The position numbers and the translations under genes were made by a program. This document shows, in pieces, positions 18,590-27,489 of a stretch of DNA of 49,455 bases (the first letter of the stretch is position 1; each line of letters begins with the position of its first letter). The stretch lies in the NCBI GenBank assembly GCA_965232985.1, contig CBDDRC010000002.1, forward strand, positions 1 through 49,455. The letters are read 5' to 3'. The DNA comes from JADFDG01 sp965232985 (GTDB lineage Bacteria > Pseudomonadota > Gammaproteobacteria > Pseudomonadales > JADFDG01). The notes under the pieces were generated by a model, which saw only the letters and a list, made by a program, of their open reading frames with translations, ran no database searches and was not told the origin of the DNA.

Positions 18590-19171
18590 TCAAGTGTTGT
18601 CCAGCAGCGGCACCAACAGCTCGTCGATTGCCTCGCGCGCACGAAAGATCCGTGAGCGGACGGTGCCTACCGGGCAATCCATCACCTCGGCAATCTGCTC
18701 ATAGGACAAACCGTCAAACTCGCGCAGCATCACTGCCTGGCGCATCTCTGCCGGTAGCCCGGCCAGTGCCCGCTGCACCGTTTCACCAATCTCGGCGGTC
18801 AGCACATGCCCCAGCGGCGTGTCGGTATCGCGCAGGCCATCAGCAGATTCAAGAAACTGGGCGTCGTCGATGTCGATGTCGGTGCCGGGCGGGCGGCGGC
18901 TCTTCGCCACCAGATGGTTCTTGGCGGTATTGATTGCGATGCGGTACAGCCAGGTGAAAAAGGCACTGTCGCCGCGAAAGCGCGGCAGTGCGCGCCAGGC
19001 GCGCACAAACGTATCCTGCGCCACGTCCTGTACTTCGTCCGGGTTGCGTATGTAACGACTGATCACCGACATGATCTTGTGCTGGTACTTGCCCACCAGC
19101 AGATCGAAAGCACGCCGGTCGCCCTTCTGCACGCGTTCAACGAGTTGCTGGTCGATTTCCTTTTCGCTCAC
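18590..19171 (-). CDS. rpoE: RNA polymerase sigma-E factor (RpoE/AlgU)
   Basis: 193-aa ECF sigma factor. Region 2 is clear (FDLLVGKYQHKIMSVISRYI, DEVQDVAQDTFVRAWRAL, FFTWLYRIAINTAKNHLV) and region 4 ends LPAEMRQAVMLREFDGLSYE, then MDCPVGTVRSRIFRAREAID. The strong similarity begins at VSEKEIDQQL, the start of E. coli and Pseudomonas RpoE/AlgU, so I place the start at this GTG (19,171). The frame stays open 40 codons further to an ATG at 19,291, which has a better-placed GAGG; that would add a Pro-rich tail without homology. The gene heads the envelope-stress operon and faces nadB, as in Pseudomonas and E. coli. Confidence 0.92.
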   Translation of the reverse strand: MSEKEIDQQLVERVQKGDRRAFDLLVGKYQHKIMSVISRYIRNPDEVQDVAQDTFVRAWRALPRFRGDSAFFTWLYRIAINTAKNHLVAKSRRPPGTDIDIDDAQFLESADGLRDTDTPLGHVLTAEIGETVQRALAGLPAEMRQAVMLREFDGLSYEQIAEVMDCPVGTVRSRIFRAREAIDELLVPLLDNT

Positions 19172-19327
19172 GGGCAGCACGCTTTCCTGGCTGGCAATCA
19201 GTTTCGGTGTGGGTGTCTGCACCGGTATCTGTACCGGTGCAGGTGCCGGGTGGTGCAGGCCCGGATGACGCAATGGTATGACAACGGCCATCGGAAGACG
19301 CCTCGCTGGGTGGCGGTGTGTGCTTCG

Positions 19328-19355
19328 TGTGACAACCTGTTTCCCGAGAAAGTTC
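19328..19355 (-). promoter_or_regulatory. Candidate sigma-E-type promoter upstream of rpoE
   Basis: On the minus strand GAACTT (19,355-19,350) is followed after 17 bases by TCACA (19,332-19,328). The known AlgU/RpoE pattern is GAACTT, a 16-17 base spacer, then TCTGA or TCAAA. The transcript would begin near 19,321, about 30 bases before the upstream ATG and about 150 before the preferred GTG of rpoE. This fits the known autoregulation of rpoE/algU. Match by eye only. Confidence 0.6.
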
Positions 19356-19489
19356 AGCAGCCCGGGCGCTCGGGCACGAGGAGTATACAGACTGCTACAA
19401 AAGTATCGTTGCCGTGCCGGCAGGCGTGCCGGCCACTTGCGCCCGCTTCGCTATACTCGATTATTTTGCGACCCCGGATATTCACCACC

Positions 19490-21106
19490 ATGCCCCGTAC
19501 AGATCCGGACAGCGCCGACACCCTCTTCGATGTCCTCGTCATCGGCAGCGGTGCCGCCGGACTGACTACCGCCCTGCGGCTGTGCAACCGGGCGAAGGTC
19601 TGCGTGCTGTCCAAGGGCGCGCTCACCGCCGCCAGCACCTACTATGCACAAGGCGGTATCGCTGCCGTGCTCGACGAGACCGACTCGCTGATTGCACACA
19701 TCGAAGACACGCTCGTTGCCGGTGCCGGCCTGTGCAAACGTGCAGCAGTGGATTTCACCGTCAACAATGGCCCGGCGGCAATTCGCTGGCTGATCGATCA
19801 GGGCGTGGCGTTCACCACCGAGGCGCAGCCTGACGGCACCTGGGTCTATCACCTGACCCGCGAGGGCGGCCACAGCCATCGCCGCATTATCCACGCCGCC
19901 GATGCCACCGGGCTGGTCATCTCCTCGACGCTGATCGACCGGCTGCGCGAACACCCGGAAGTGACGGTGCGCGAGCACCAGATCGCGATCGACCTGATCG
20001 TGCAAACGGTGAACGGCAAACGTCGCGCAGTCGGCGCCTACGTGCTCGACAAGAACACCGGCCGCGTAACGCCGGTGCGCGCGCGCTTCGTGGTGCTCGC
20101 CACCGGCGGTGCCAGCAAGGCGTACCTCTATACCAGCAACCCTGACATCGCGACCGGCGACGGCATCGCCATGGCCTGGCGTGCCGGCTGCCGGGTCGCC
20201 AATCTCGAATTCAACCAGTTCCACCCGACCTGCCTGTACCACCCCGGCGCGAAATCATTCCTCATTACCGAGGCAATTCGCGGCGAGGGCGGCCTGCTGA
20301 AGTTGCCGAATGGCGAACGTTTCATGCTGCGTTTCGACGCGCGCGCCGAACTTGCGCCGCGTGACATCGTTGCCCGCGCCATCGACCATGAAATGAAGCG
20401 GCTCGGCCTCGACTACGTGCTGCTCGACATTACCCACATGCCGACGGATTTCGTCATCGAACACTTTCCGACCATCTACGCCAAGTGCCTGTCGCTGGGC
20501 ATCGACATCACCAAACAGCCCATCCCGGTGGTACCGGCGGCGCACTACACTTGCGGTGGCGTCGTCACCGATCTCAAGGGCCACACCGATGTCGACGGCC
20601 TGTACGCGATCGGCGAAACCTCGTGCACCGGCCTGCACGGCGCCAATCGCATGGCGTCGAACTCACTGCTGGAGTGTTTCGTGTTCGGCCGCGCCGCCAG
20701 CGAAGACATCATCGCCCAGCTCGGCAGCGTGCCGGCGCCACAACCGATACGGCCGTGGGACTCATCCCAGGTGACGGATTCCGACGAGGACGTGGTGATC
20801 TCCCACAACTGGGACGAGATTCGCCGCTTCATGTGGGACTACGTGGGTATTGTGCGTACCGATAAACGCCTGCAGCGCGCGCTCAATCGCGCGCAACTGC
20901 TGCGCCAGGAAATCCACGACTACTACCGCAACTACAAGGTCACGTCCGACCTGATCGAGTTGCGCAACCTCGCGCAGGTGGCCGAGCTGATCATCCGCTG
21001 CGCGCAACTGCGCAAGGAAAGCCGCGGGCTGCATTACACACTCGATTATCCGGAATTATTGCCGCAAGCGCAGGATTCGGTGCTGGTTCCGGAGCAGCGC
21101 CCGTGA
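19490..21106 (+). CDS. nadB: L-aspartate oxidase
   Basis: 538-aa FAD enzyme that oxidises aspartate to iminoaspartate, the first step of de novo NAD synthesis with NadA. The FAD-binding GSGAAGLTTALRL motif is near residues 19-31. Also visible are STYYAQGGIAAVL, LATGGASKAYLYTSNPD, the substrate-binding region NQFHPTCLYHPG and the C-terminal succinate-dehydrogenase-like GETSCTGLHGANRMASNSLLE. The start is ATG giving MPRTDPDSAD; the open frame upstream runs through the rpoE promoter region. A TATACT at 19,452-19,457 could be its -10, with no convincing -35. Divergence from rpoE is conserved across Gammaproteobacteria. Confidence 0.97.
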   Translation: MPRTDPDSADTLFDVLVIGSGAAGLTTALRLCNRAKVCVLSKGALTAASTYYAQGGIAAVLDETDSLIAHIEDTLVAGAGLCKRAAVDFTVNNGPAAIRWLIDQGVAFTTEAQPDGTWVYHLTREGGHSHRRIIHAADATGLVISSTLIDRLREHPEVTVREHQIAIDLIVQTVNGKRRAVGAYVLDKNTGRVTPVRARFVVLATGGASKAYLYTSNPDIATGDGIAMAWRAGCRVANLEFNQFHPTCLYHPGAKSFLITEAIRGEGGLLKLPNGERFMLRFDARAELAPRDIVARAIDHEMKRLGLDYVLLDITHMPTDFVIEHFPTIYAKCLSLGIDITKQPIPVVPAAHYTCGGVVTDLKGHTDVDGLYAIGETSCTGLHGANRMASNSLLECFVFGRAASEDIIAQLGSVPAPQPIRPWDSSQVTDSDEDVVISHNWDEIRRFMWDYVGIVRTDKRLQRALNRAQLLRQEIHDYYRNYKVTSDLIELRNLAQVAELIIRCAQLRKESRGLHYTLDYPELLPQAQDSVLVPEQRP

Positions 21107-21129
21107 CCAAAAGGGCCGCCCTCGCACGC

Positions 21130-22782
21130 TCACGCGGCGGCACGCACGCTCGGTTGACGGCCCAGCGCGGCAAGGACGGCCTGTAACGTCGCGCTGGTAG
21201 TGTCTGCGCCCAGCGCGACGCCGACGCTCACATCGTCACCCACCCGCACGCGCACGCATGCCATCGCCCGCGCTTGAGTGTCACTGCCAAGCGCATACTC
21301 GTCGAATGACTCGACAACAGCACTGACGCCGCGCGCGTGTTTAAGCGCATCCATCAGCGCCTCGACCGCACCGTGGCCATCCCCGGCGAGCACCTTGCCA
21401 TCGACATTCACCTGCAAGTGCACGTGCGCGCCGTCGCGCCGGATAGCGTAATCGCCCAACTGCCAGCCCGCCGACACGGCGACGTAAGTGCTGTCGAACA
21501 GACTGCGGATTGCTGCGCCCTCGACCTCACCGCCGCTACGCTCGGCGGCAAGCTGCACAACTTTCGAGAATTCGATTTGCAGCCAGCGTGGCAAGGTGAT
21601 GCCGAAATCGCGCTCCAGCACATATAGCACGCCGCCCTTGCCGGACTGGCTGTTGATGCGCACCATCTCCTCGTAGCGACGCCCCAGATCGCGCGGATCG
21701 ATCGGCAAGTAGGCGACCTGCCACGGCTCATCAGCGCGCTGTTTCGCCAGCGACTTGCGGATCGCATCCTGATGGCTGCCGCTGAACGCAGTGAACACCA
21801 ATGCACCGGCATAGGCATGACGCGGATGCGTCGGGATTTCCGTGCAGTACTCCACCGTATCGATGATACGGCGCATGTCGGAGAAATCGAGGCGCGGATC
21901 GACACCCTGCGAATAGAGGTTCATCGCCATGGTGACAAGATCCATGTTGCCGGTGCGCTCGCCGTTACCCAGCAGCGTGCCCTCAACACGATCCGCGCCG
22001 GCCAGCACGCCAAGCTCCGCAGCGGCCACGCCACAACCGCGGTCGTTGTGCGTGTGCAAACTGATCCGCAATTTGTCACGATGATCGATGTGCTCGCCCA
22101 TCCACTCGATCATGTCTGCGTAAACGTTCGGCGTGCTCATCTCCACCGTCGCCGGCAGATTGATCACGACTTTCCGGCCATGCTGCGGCTGCCACACGCC
22201 GATCACCGCATTGACTACTTCTGCCGCGTAATCGAGCTCGGTACCGGTGAAGCTCTCCGGTGAATACTGGAATTCCCATTGTGTTTCCGGCTGCTGCGCC
22301 GCCATCTCTTTCACCCAGGTTGCGCCCTGCACGGCAATGGCCTTGATGGCCGCGCGATCGAGCCCGAATACGCGCTCGCGCTGCACGGTCGATGTCGAGT
22401 TGTACAGGTGGATATTGGCCTTTTTCGCGCCGCGCAGTGCGTCGAAGCTGCGCGCAATCAACTCCTCGCGCGCCTGGGTGAGCACTTGCAGGGTGACGTC
22501 ATCCGGCACGAGATTTTCAGTGATGATTTTCCGCACGAAATCGAAATCCGGTTGCGAGGCGGCCGGAAAACCCACCTCAATTTCCTTGCAGCCGATGTCG
22601 ACCAGCAACCTGAACAGACGCGTTTTCTGCGCAACCGACATCGGCTTCACCAGCGCCTGGTTGCCGTCGCGCAGATCGACCGCACACCAGTCGGGCGCAC
22701 GGTCGATAACCCGGTCCGGCCAGCGACGCTGCGGGCGCGGGATGGGTTTGAAGGCGGTGTACTTGCGGTGGTCGTAGCGCAT
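21130..22782 (-). CDS. leuA: 2-isopropylmalate synthase (LeuA2 type)
   Basis: 550-aa enzyme joining 2-oxoisovalerate and acetyl-CoA, the committed step of leucine synthesis. The HMGL-like TIM barrel has the catalytic/metal start DLRDGNQALVKPMS, CKEIEVGFPAASQPDFDF and the metal-binding HTHNDRG, plus GNGERTGNMDL. A C-terminal LeuA dimer (regulatory) domain covers about 430-545. The RDGNQALVKPMS variant and the length mark the LeuA2 subgroup found in actinobacteria and some proteobacteria. It stands alone here, without leuBCD, facing an Lrp-type regulator across a 123-bp AT-rich gap that may control it. Confidence 0.95.
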   Translation of the reverse strand: MRYDHRKYTAFKPIPRPQRRWPDRVIDRAPDWCAVDLRDGNQALVKPMSVAQKTRLFRLLVDIGCKEIEVGFPAASQPDFDFVRKIITENLVPDDVTLQVLTQAREELIARSFDALRGAKKANIHLYNSTSTVQRERVFGLDRAAIKAIAVQGATWVKEMAAQQPETQWEFQYSPESFTGTELDYAAEVVNAVIGVWQPQHGRKVVINLPATVEMSTPNVYADMIEWMGEHIDHRDKLRISLHTHNDRGCGVAAAELGVLAGADRVEGTLLGNGERTGNMDLVTMAMNLYSQGVDPRLDFSDMRRIIDTVEYCTEIPTHPRHAYAGALVFTAFSGSHQDAIRKSLAKQRADEPWQVAYLPIDPRDLGRRYEEMVRINSQSGKGGVLYVLERDFGITLPRWLQIEFSKVVQLAAERSGGEVEGAAIRSLFDSTYVAVSAGWQLGDYAIRRDGAHVHLQVNVDGKVLAGDGHGAVEALMDALKHARGVSAVVESFDEYALGSDTQARAMACVRVRVGDDVSVGVALGADTTSATLQAVLAALGRQPSVRAAA

Positions 22783-22905
22783 GGGAAAGGCTCGTCGGCA
22801 AGGCGATTGAGAAAGAACAGTCTAGGCGTAGATACCCACAATATTGTTGTTTATTTGCCCCATTTTTTATTATTATTGGCTTAACATTGCGCAAATTTGT
22901 GAAAA
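22783..22905. promoter_or_regulatory. AT-rich divergent control region between leuA and the Lrp-family gene
   Basis: This 123-bp gap is far richer in A and T than its surroundings. It contains the palindrome CAATATTG inside ACAATATTGTTGT, a long T/A run, and TTGCGCAAATTTGTG directly before the regulator start. Lrp/AsnC proteins bind AT-rich imperfect palindromes, so these are candidate operators for autoregulation and for control of leuA. No protein-binding evidence exists here; this is inference from position and sequence. Confidence 0.45.
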
Positions 22906-23412
22906 ATGAGCATATCTGGAATGCCAGACTTCAACCCCGACCGTATCGACCGCCGCATCCTCGAAGAACTTCAGCAGGACGGGAGCCTCACCAACCAGGA
23001 TCTCGCCACCCGCGTGGGGCTCTCCCCGTCACCCTGCCTGCGACGGGTAAAAGCCCTTGAGGAGGCCGGCGTCATCGGCAGGCACGTCACCCTGCTCGAC
23101 CGCAAAAAGCTCGGCCTGTCGCTCACCGCACTGATCCAGATTTCCATGGATCGCCACACGCCGGAGCGCTTCGCGCATTTCGAAACGACGGTGCAGCAAT
23201 TCCCCGAAGTGCAGTCGTGCTTCCTGATTACCGGCCAGAGCGCCGACTACTTGCTGATGGTGGTGGTGCCGGACATGGACACCTATCAGGAATTCCTGCT
23301 CAACAAGATCACGCGTATCGAGGGCGTGACCGGCGTGCATTCGAGTTTCGTGATGCGCCGCGTGATCGATACCACCGCTCTGCCGCTGGGCTATCTGAAG
23401 GGGTCCCCATGA
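22906..23412 (+). CDS. Lrp/AsnC-family transcriptional regulator
   Basis: 168-aa regulator. The N-terminal winged HTH (about 12-60) reads DRIDRRILEELQQDGSLTNQ then LSPSPCLRRVKALEEAGVI, very close to Lrp. The C-terminal RAM/AsnC ligand-binding domain covers about 75-160, with PEVQSCFLITGQSADYLLMV and VHSSFVMRRV. Its divergent position next to leuA suggests leucine- or branched-chain-responsive control, but the true effector is not known. The ATG at 22,906 is used; an ATG five codons later is an alternative, and neither has a strong ribosome-binding site. Confidence 0.93.
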   Translation: MSISGMPDFNPDRIDRRILEELQQDGSLTNQDLATRVGLSPSPCLRRVKALEEAGVIGRHVTLLDRKKLGLSLTALIQISMDRHTPERFAHFETTVQQFPEVQSCFLITGQSADYLLMVVVPDMDTYQEFLLNKITRIEGVTGVHSSFVMRRVIDTTALPLGYLKGSP

Positions 23413-23870
23413 AGCGCCTGCTGATCGTCGCCCATACGCCATCGCCCAACACGCAGCGTCTCGTTGCGGCGATTCTGCACGGCGCACAGCATCCGGATAT
23501 CGACACCGTGGATGTCGTGCATAAACCTGCACTCGAGGCCGGCCCGGACGACATCCGCGCCTGCGATGCCATCATTCTTTTCACCACCGAAAATCTCGGC
23601 TACATGAGCGGTGCGCTGAAGGATTTCTTTGATCGCAGCTACTATCCGGTGCTGGAAGAAAAACAGGGTCTGCCCTGCGCGATCGTCATCCGCGCCGGCC
23701 CCGACGGCACCGGCACGCGACGCGCCCTGGAATCCATTCTCACCGGATTGCGCTGGAAAATGGCGCAGCAGCCGCTCATGCTGCGCGGCGAGTGGCAAGA
23801 GGAATTTGTTGCGCAGGCGCAGGAGATGGGAATGTACGTTGCCGCCGGACTTGATGCAGGCGTGCTTTAG
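23409..23870 (+). CDS. Flavodoxin-fold NAD(P)H-dependent oxidoreductase family protein
   Basis: 153-aa flavodoxin-like protein. The N terminus MKRLLIVAHTPSPNTQRLV resembles the FMN phosphate-binding loop, and AIILFTTENLGYMSGALKDFFDRSYYP matches the second flavin-contacting loop of this family. Its substrate is unknown. The ATG overlaps the regulator's TGA by 4 nt (ATGA), so the two are coupled and probably functionally linked. Its 3' end overlaps the ptsP stop by 4 nt on the opposite strand. Confidence 0.85.
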   Translation: MKRLLIVAHTPSPNTQRLVAAILHGAQHPDIDTVDVVHKPALEAGPDDIRACDAIILFTTENLGYMSGALKDFFDRSYYPVLEEKQGLPCAIVIRAGPDGTGTRRALESILTGLRWKMAQQPLMLRGEWQEEFVAQAQEMGMYVAAGLDAGVL

Positions 23871-26149
23871 GCAGCCGCACCCTTGTCCTTGCGCGCCAGC
23901 ACCAACCCCATACCGCGCTGCTGCAGCACCAGACCAAGATGCGACTGGATAACCTCGGCATTATCCATCGCGCTCACATCAGCCAGCAACGCACGCGAAT
24001 CGGTCAGCGTTGAATTGCGCACCACCCACTTCACTTTCAACAGGCTGCTGGCGTTCATCGACAGCGAGTCAAAACCCATCGCCATCAGCAATGGCGTCGC
24101 GAGCGGGTCGCCCGCGAGTTCGCCACAAATGCTCACCGACTTGCCCTCGGCATGGCCGGCCTCAACCACATGCTTCAGCGCCGCCAGCACCGCCGGATGG
24201 AAGCCGGTATACAGACCGGCAACCCGCGGGTTGTTGCGATCGACAGCGAGAATGTACTGGGTCAGATCGTTCGAGCCGACCGACAGGAAATCGACGCGCT
24301 GCGCCAGTTCCCGTGCCTGATAGACAGCCGCCGGCACCTCGATCATCACACCCAGCGGCGGCATCTCGACATCAATACCTTCCTCCCGCACTTCCAGCCA
24401 GGCGCGATGCACCAGATGCATCGCTTCTTCGGCTTCGAAAACGGTAGTGATCATCGGCACAAGGATACGCAGGTTGTTGAGCTTCTCGCTCGCCTTGAGC
24501 ATCGCCCGCACCTGAACCAGGAAAATTTCCGGGTGATCGAGCGTGATACGAATACCGCGCCAGCCGAGGAAAGGGTTGGTTTCTTCCACCGGAAAATACG
24601 GCAGCATTTTGTCGCCACCGACATCGAGCGTACGCATGACCACCGGGTGCGGATGAAATGCCTCAAGTTGCGTACGGTATATCTGCCGCTGGTCTTCCTC
24701 GGTCGGGAATCGGTCACGCACCATGAACGGAATCTCGGTGCGGTACAGGCCGACGCCCCCCGCGCCGCGCCCGAGGGAGCGCTGCACATCAGCCAGCAGA
24801 CCGGTATTCACCATCAGCGAAATATGGTGGCCATCCTGGGTGACCGACGGCAGATTGCGCAACGGCTCAAGTTCACGGATGAGACTCTGCTCATCCTTGA
24901 TGATCTGCTTGTACTGTTTGCGAAATTCGCGACCCGGCGCCACGATCACCCGGCCACGGAATCCGTCGACGATCATCTTCTGGCCATCGATCTGCGTCAT
25001 CGGCAGATCGGCAAGACCCAACACTGTGGGGATGCCCATGGTGCGTGCGACGATTGCCATGTGCGAGGTCGCAGAACCGCGGATCGTGGCGATCGCGCGA
25101 ATTTTTTCGCGCGGCAAGTCCATCAGCGTCGTGGCACTCATCTCATCAGCAAGGATGATGGTGTCCTCGGGAAAATCGTCGCCGGTTGGCGTAGCGCGTG
25201 CCTGCAATTGCGCCAGCACGCGCAAACCCAGATCACGCACGTCGGCAGCACGTTCTCTCAAGTAGGCATCATCCATGCGCTCGAACGAATCAACATGGGT
25301 GCCGATTACCGCACGCAATGCGCCCTCGGCCCAATTGCCTTCACGCACCTTTGCGGCGATCTCGCCACCGAGCGCGTTCTTGTCGAGCATGCGCAGCCAG
25401 ACATCGAACAGCGCGTGCTCTTCGGGCTTGAGTTGCCCGGCAACGCGCTCACCGAGTTTGCGCACTTCGGTGCGCACGGTCATCAATGCACTGTCGAGGC
25501 GCTTGAGTTCCTTGTCGATCTCCTCGATGGCGCGATCCGGCACCGATTCCAGATCGGCCGGCGGGTAGATCACCTTCGCCGTACCCATCGCCGCGCCGGG
25601 ACTGCCGGCAACGCCGATGAAAACCTTGTCGTGCTCGGGCGTAAACTCGGCAATCGCCGCAGCGCGCGCCGTAGCACGCGCATGCGCAACCAGACCGGAC
25701 AACTGCGCGCCAATGGTGACGAGAAACGATTCCTCGCTCTGATCGAAGCGGCGGCGCTCGCGCTGTTGCACAATCAATACGCCCAGCGTCTTGCCCTGGT
25801 TCACCACCGGCACGCCGAGGAAAGCGTGGAAAGCTTCCTCGCCAACTTCCGGCAGGTACTGAAATTTCGGGTGCGTGAATGCATCTTCCAGGTTGATCGG
25901 CTCTTCGCGCAAACCGACCTGGCCAACCAGGCCTTCGGCAATGCCCATCGTTGCCTTGCCGATCGCTTCCTTCTTCAAACCCTCGGTCGCCATCAGCACC
26001 CAGCGACTGGCGGCCTCATCGAGCAGATAGACAGAACACACCTCGGTGCCCATCGCATCGCGCACGCGCCGCACCAGCACCGCCAACGCCGACGGCACGT
26101 CGGGCGCAGAATTCACTTCCTGGACAATACGCCGCAAAACTTCAAGCAC
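23867..26149 (-). CDS. ptsP: Nitrogen PTS phosphoenolpyruvate-protein phosphotransferase (EI-Ntr)
   Basis: 760-aa enzyme I of the nitrogen phosphotransferase system, which moves phosphate from PEP to NPr (PtsO). Unlike sugar PTS EI it has an N-terminal GAF domain (about 15-155). This is followed by the EI N-terminal domain, the phospho-histidine domain with H363 in RGSATSHMAIVART, and the PEP-binding TIM barrel with catalytic C675 in SICGELAGDP. Length matches PtsP (about 750). It lies 33 nt downstream of rppH, as in Pseudomonas and E. coli. Confidence 0.97.
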   Translation of the reverse strand: MLEVLRRIVQEVNSAPDVPSALAVLVRRVRDAMGTEVCSVYLLDEAASRWVLMATEGLKKEAIGKATMGIAEGLVGQVGLREEPINLEDAFTHPKFQYLPEVGEEAFHAFLGVPVVNQGKTLGVLIVQQRERRRFDQSEESFLVTIGAQLSGLVAHARATARAAAIAEFTPEHDKVFIGVAGSPGAAMGTAKVIYPPADLESVPDRAIEEIDKELKRLDSALMTVRTEVRKLGERVAGQLKPEEHALFDVWLRMLDKNALGGEIAAKVREGNWAEGALRAVIGTHVDSFERMDDAYLRERAADVRDLGLRVLAQLQARATPTGDDFPEDTIILADEMSATTLMDLPREKIRAIATIRGSATSHMAIVARTMGIPTVLGLADLPMTQIDGQKMIVDGFRGRVIVAPGREFRKQYKQIIKDEQSLIRELEPLRNLPSVTQDGHHISLMVNTGLLADVQRSLGRGAGGVGLYRTEIPFMVRDRFPTEEDQRQIYRTQLEAFHPHPVVMRTLDVGGDKMLPYFPVEETNPFLGWRGIRITLDHPEIFLVQVRAMLKASEKLNNLRILVPMITTVFEAEEAMHLVHRAWLEVREEGIDVEMPPLGVMIEVPAAVYQARELAQRVDFLSVGSNDLTQYILAVDRNNPRVAGLYTGFHPAVLAALKHVVEAGHAEGKSVSICGELAGDPLATPLLMAMGFDSLSMNASSLLKVKWVVRNSTLTDSRALLADVSAMDNAEVIQSHLGLVLQQRGMGLVLARKDKGAAA

Positions 26150-26182
26150 GATGTTCTCCCTTGCAGCCCGCTGTAAACCGGC

Positions 26183-26668
26183 CTACGCCCGGCTGCGCAC
26201 CGGCAACGCCGGCGCCAATTGCTTTAATGCCTGCAAATACACGTTACGTTTGAAATCGATCACCTGGTTCAACGGGTACCAGTACGACACCCAGGTCCAG
26301 TCCTCGAACTCCGGCTTGCGCATGACCGCAAGATCGATGGCGTCCTCGCGGCCGGTCAACTCCAGCAGAAACCACTTCTGCTTCTGGCCGATGCAGCGCG
26401 GATTCTCGCGCTGACGAATGAACCGCTCCGGCAGGTGGTAGCGCAGCCAGCCCTGGGTGCAGGAGAGGATACGAACATCGGTTTCACGCAGGCCGACCTC
26501 CTCATGCAACTCGCGGAACATCGCCTCCTGGGGCGACTCACCGCCGGCAATGCCGCCCTGCGGGAACTGCCAGGCATCGTGGCCGCGCCGACGCGCCCAC
26601 AGCACCTGGCCGGCGATGTTGCAGACGATGATGCCCACATTGGGGCGGAAACCTTCGGAATCGATCAC
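26183..26668 (-). CDS. rppH: RNA pyrophosphohydrolase RppH
   Basis: 161-aa Nudix hydrolase that removes pyrophosphate from the 5' end of triphosphorylated mRNAs and so starts RNase E-dependent decay. The Nudix box G-x5-E-x7-REUxEExGU fits exactly at residues 38-60 (from GGIAGGESPQEA to RELHEEVGL). The N terminus MIDSEGFRPNVGII and the C-terminal WVSYWYPLNQVIDFKRNVY are typical of RppH/YgdP. It is the first gene of the rppH-ptsP operon and divergent from the HAD phosphatase gene. Confidence 0.96.
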   Translation of the reverse strand: MIDSEGFRPNVGIIVCNIAGQVLWARRRGHDAWQFPQGGIAGGESPQEAMFRELHEEVGLRETDVRILSCTQGWLRYHLPERFIRQRENPRCIGQKQKWFLLELTGREDAIDLAVMRKPEFEDWTWVSYWYPLNQVIDFKRNVYLQALKQLAPALPVRSRA

Positions 26669-26809
26669 GATGACACCGGAAAAGAGGTTGGACTACCAAT
26701 GGGTTATGTGTACACGATGGGCACGCGCCGGGCAATGAAAGCCGGTGCGCGCCCGCGTTATCATGCTGCCGACGAATCTCCCTCTTAGCTGCAATCGCCC
26801 GCCCCGACC

Positions 26810-27466
26810 ATGACCCGCCTCGCCCTGTTCGATCTCGACAATACGCTGCTCGCCGGCGACTCGGATCACGCCTGGGGCGACTTCCTCGTTGAGCGCGGCA
26901 TCGTCAATGGGCAGTACTACAAGGATACCAACGACCGTTTTTACGCAGATTACTGCGCCGGGCAACTCGACATTCACGCCTACCTCGCTTTTGCCCTGCA
27001 GGTGCTCAGCGAACATACGCATGATCAGTTGCAGCGCTGGCATCGCGAATTCATGGAGGAAAAAATCGAGCCGCTGGTGCTGCCCAAAGCACTCGCGCTG
27101 GTGCAAGAACACCGCCGTGCCGGCGATACCCTGCTGATCATCACCGCCACCAATGATTTCGTGACCCGGCCGATCGCCGAGCGCTTCGGCGTGCACACCC
27201 TGCTCGCAACGACAGCAGAATTCGCGCACGGCCGTTACACCGGCCGCGTCGCCGGTACGCCCTGTTATCGCGAAGGCAAGGTCATGCGTTTGCACGAATG
27301 GCTCAGGAAACATCCACACAGCCTGGATGGCAGCGTGTGTTATTCAGATTCGCACACGGATTTGCCGCTGCTGGAAATGGTTACCACGCCCATTGCCGTG
27401 GATCCAAATGACGCTTTGCGTGCCGCAGCCAAACAACGCGGCTGGGAAATCCGCTCACTGCGGTAG
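26810..27466 (+). CDS. HAD-IB family phosphatase
   Basis: 218-aa haloacid-dehalogenase hydrolase of the SerB-like IB subfamily. Motif I LFDLDNTLL has nucleophile D8 and general acid D10; motif II is ITATN, and motif IV is CYSDSHTDLPLLE. A four-helix C1 cap lies between motifs I and II (about 20-95). A homologue sits beside rppH-ptsP in Pseudomonas (PA0335), and from memory that protein was reported to act on histidinol phosphate; I cannot verify this or transfer it with certainty. It converges with the START-domain gene across 23 nt. Confidence 0.85.
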   Translation: MTRLALFDLDNTLLAGDSDHAWGDFLVERGIVNGQYYKDTNDRFYADYCAGQLDIHAYLAFALQVLSEHTHDQLQRWHREFMEEKIEPLVLPKALALVQEHRRAGDTLLIITATNDFVTRPIAERFGVHTLLATTAEFAHGRYTGRVAGTPCYREGKVMRLHEWLRKHPHSLDGSVCYSDSHTDLPLLEMVTTPIAVDPNDALRAAAKQRGWEIRSLR

Positions 27467-27489
27467 AAAATTCGCGCCCTGAAAAACGC

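Noticed and set aside
24152..26176. 674-codon open frame on the plus strand
   Set aside because: It is exactly antisense to ptsP, a full-length known gene; high GC keeps the opposite frame open. The translation is His/Arg/Gln-rich without domains.
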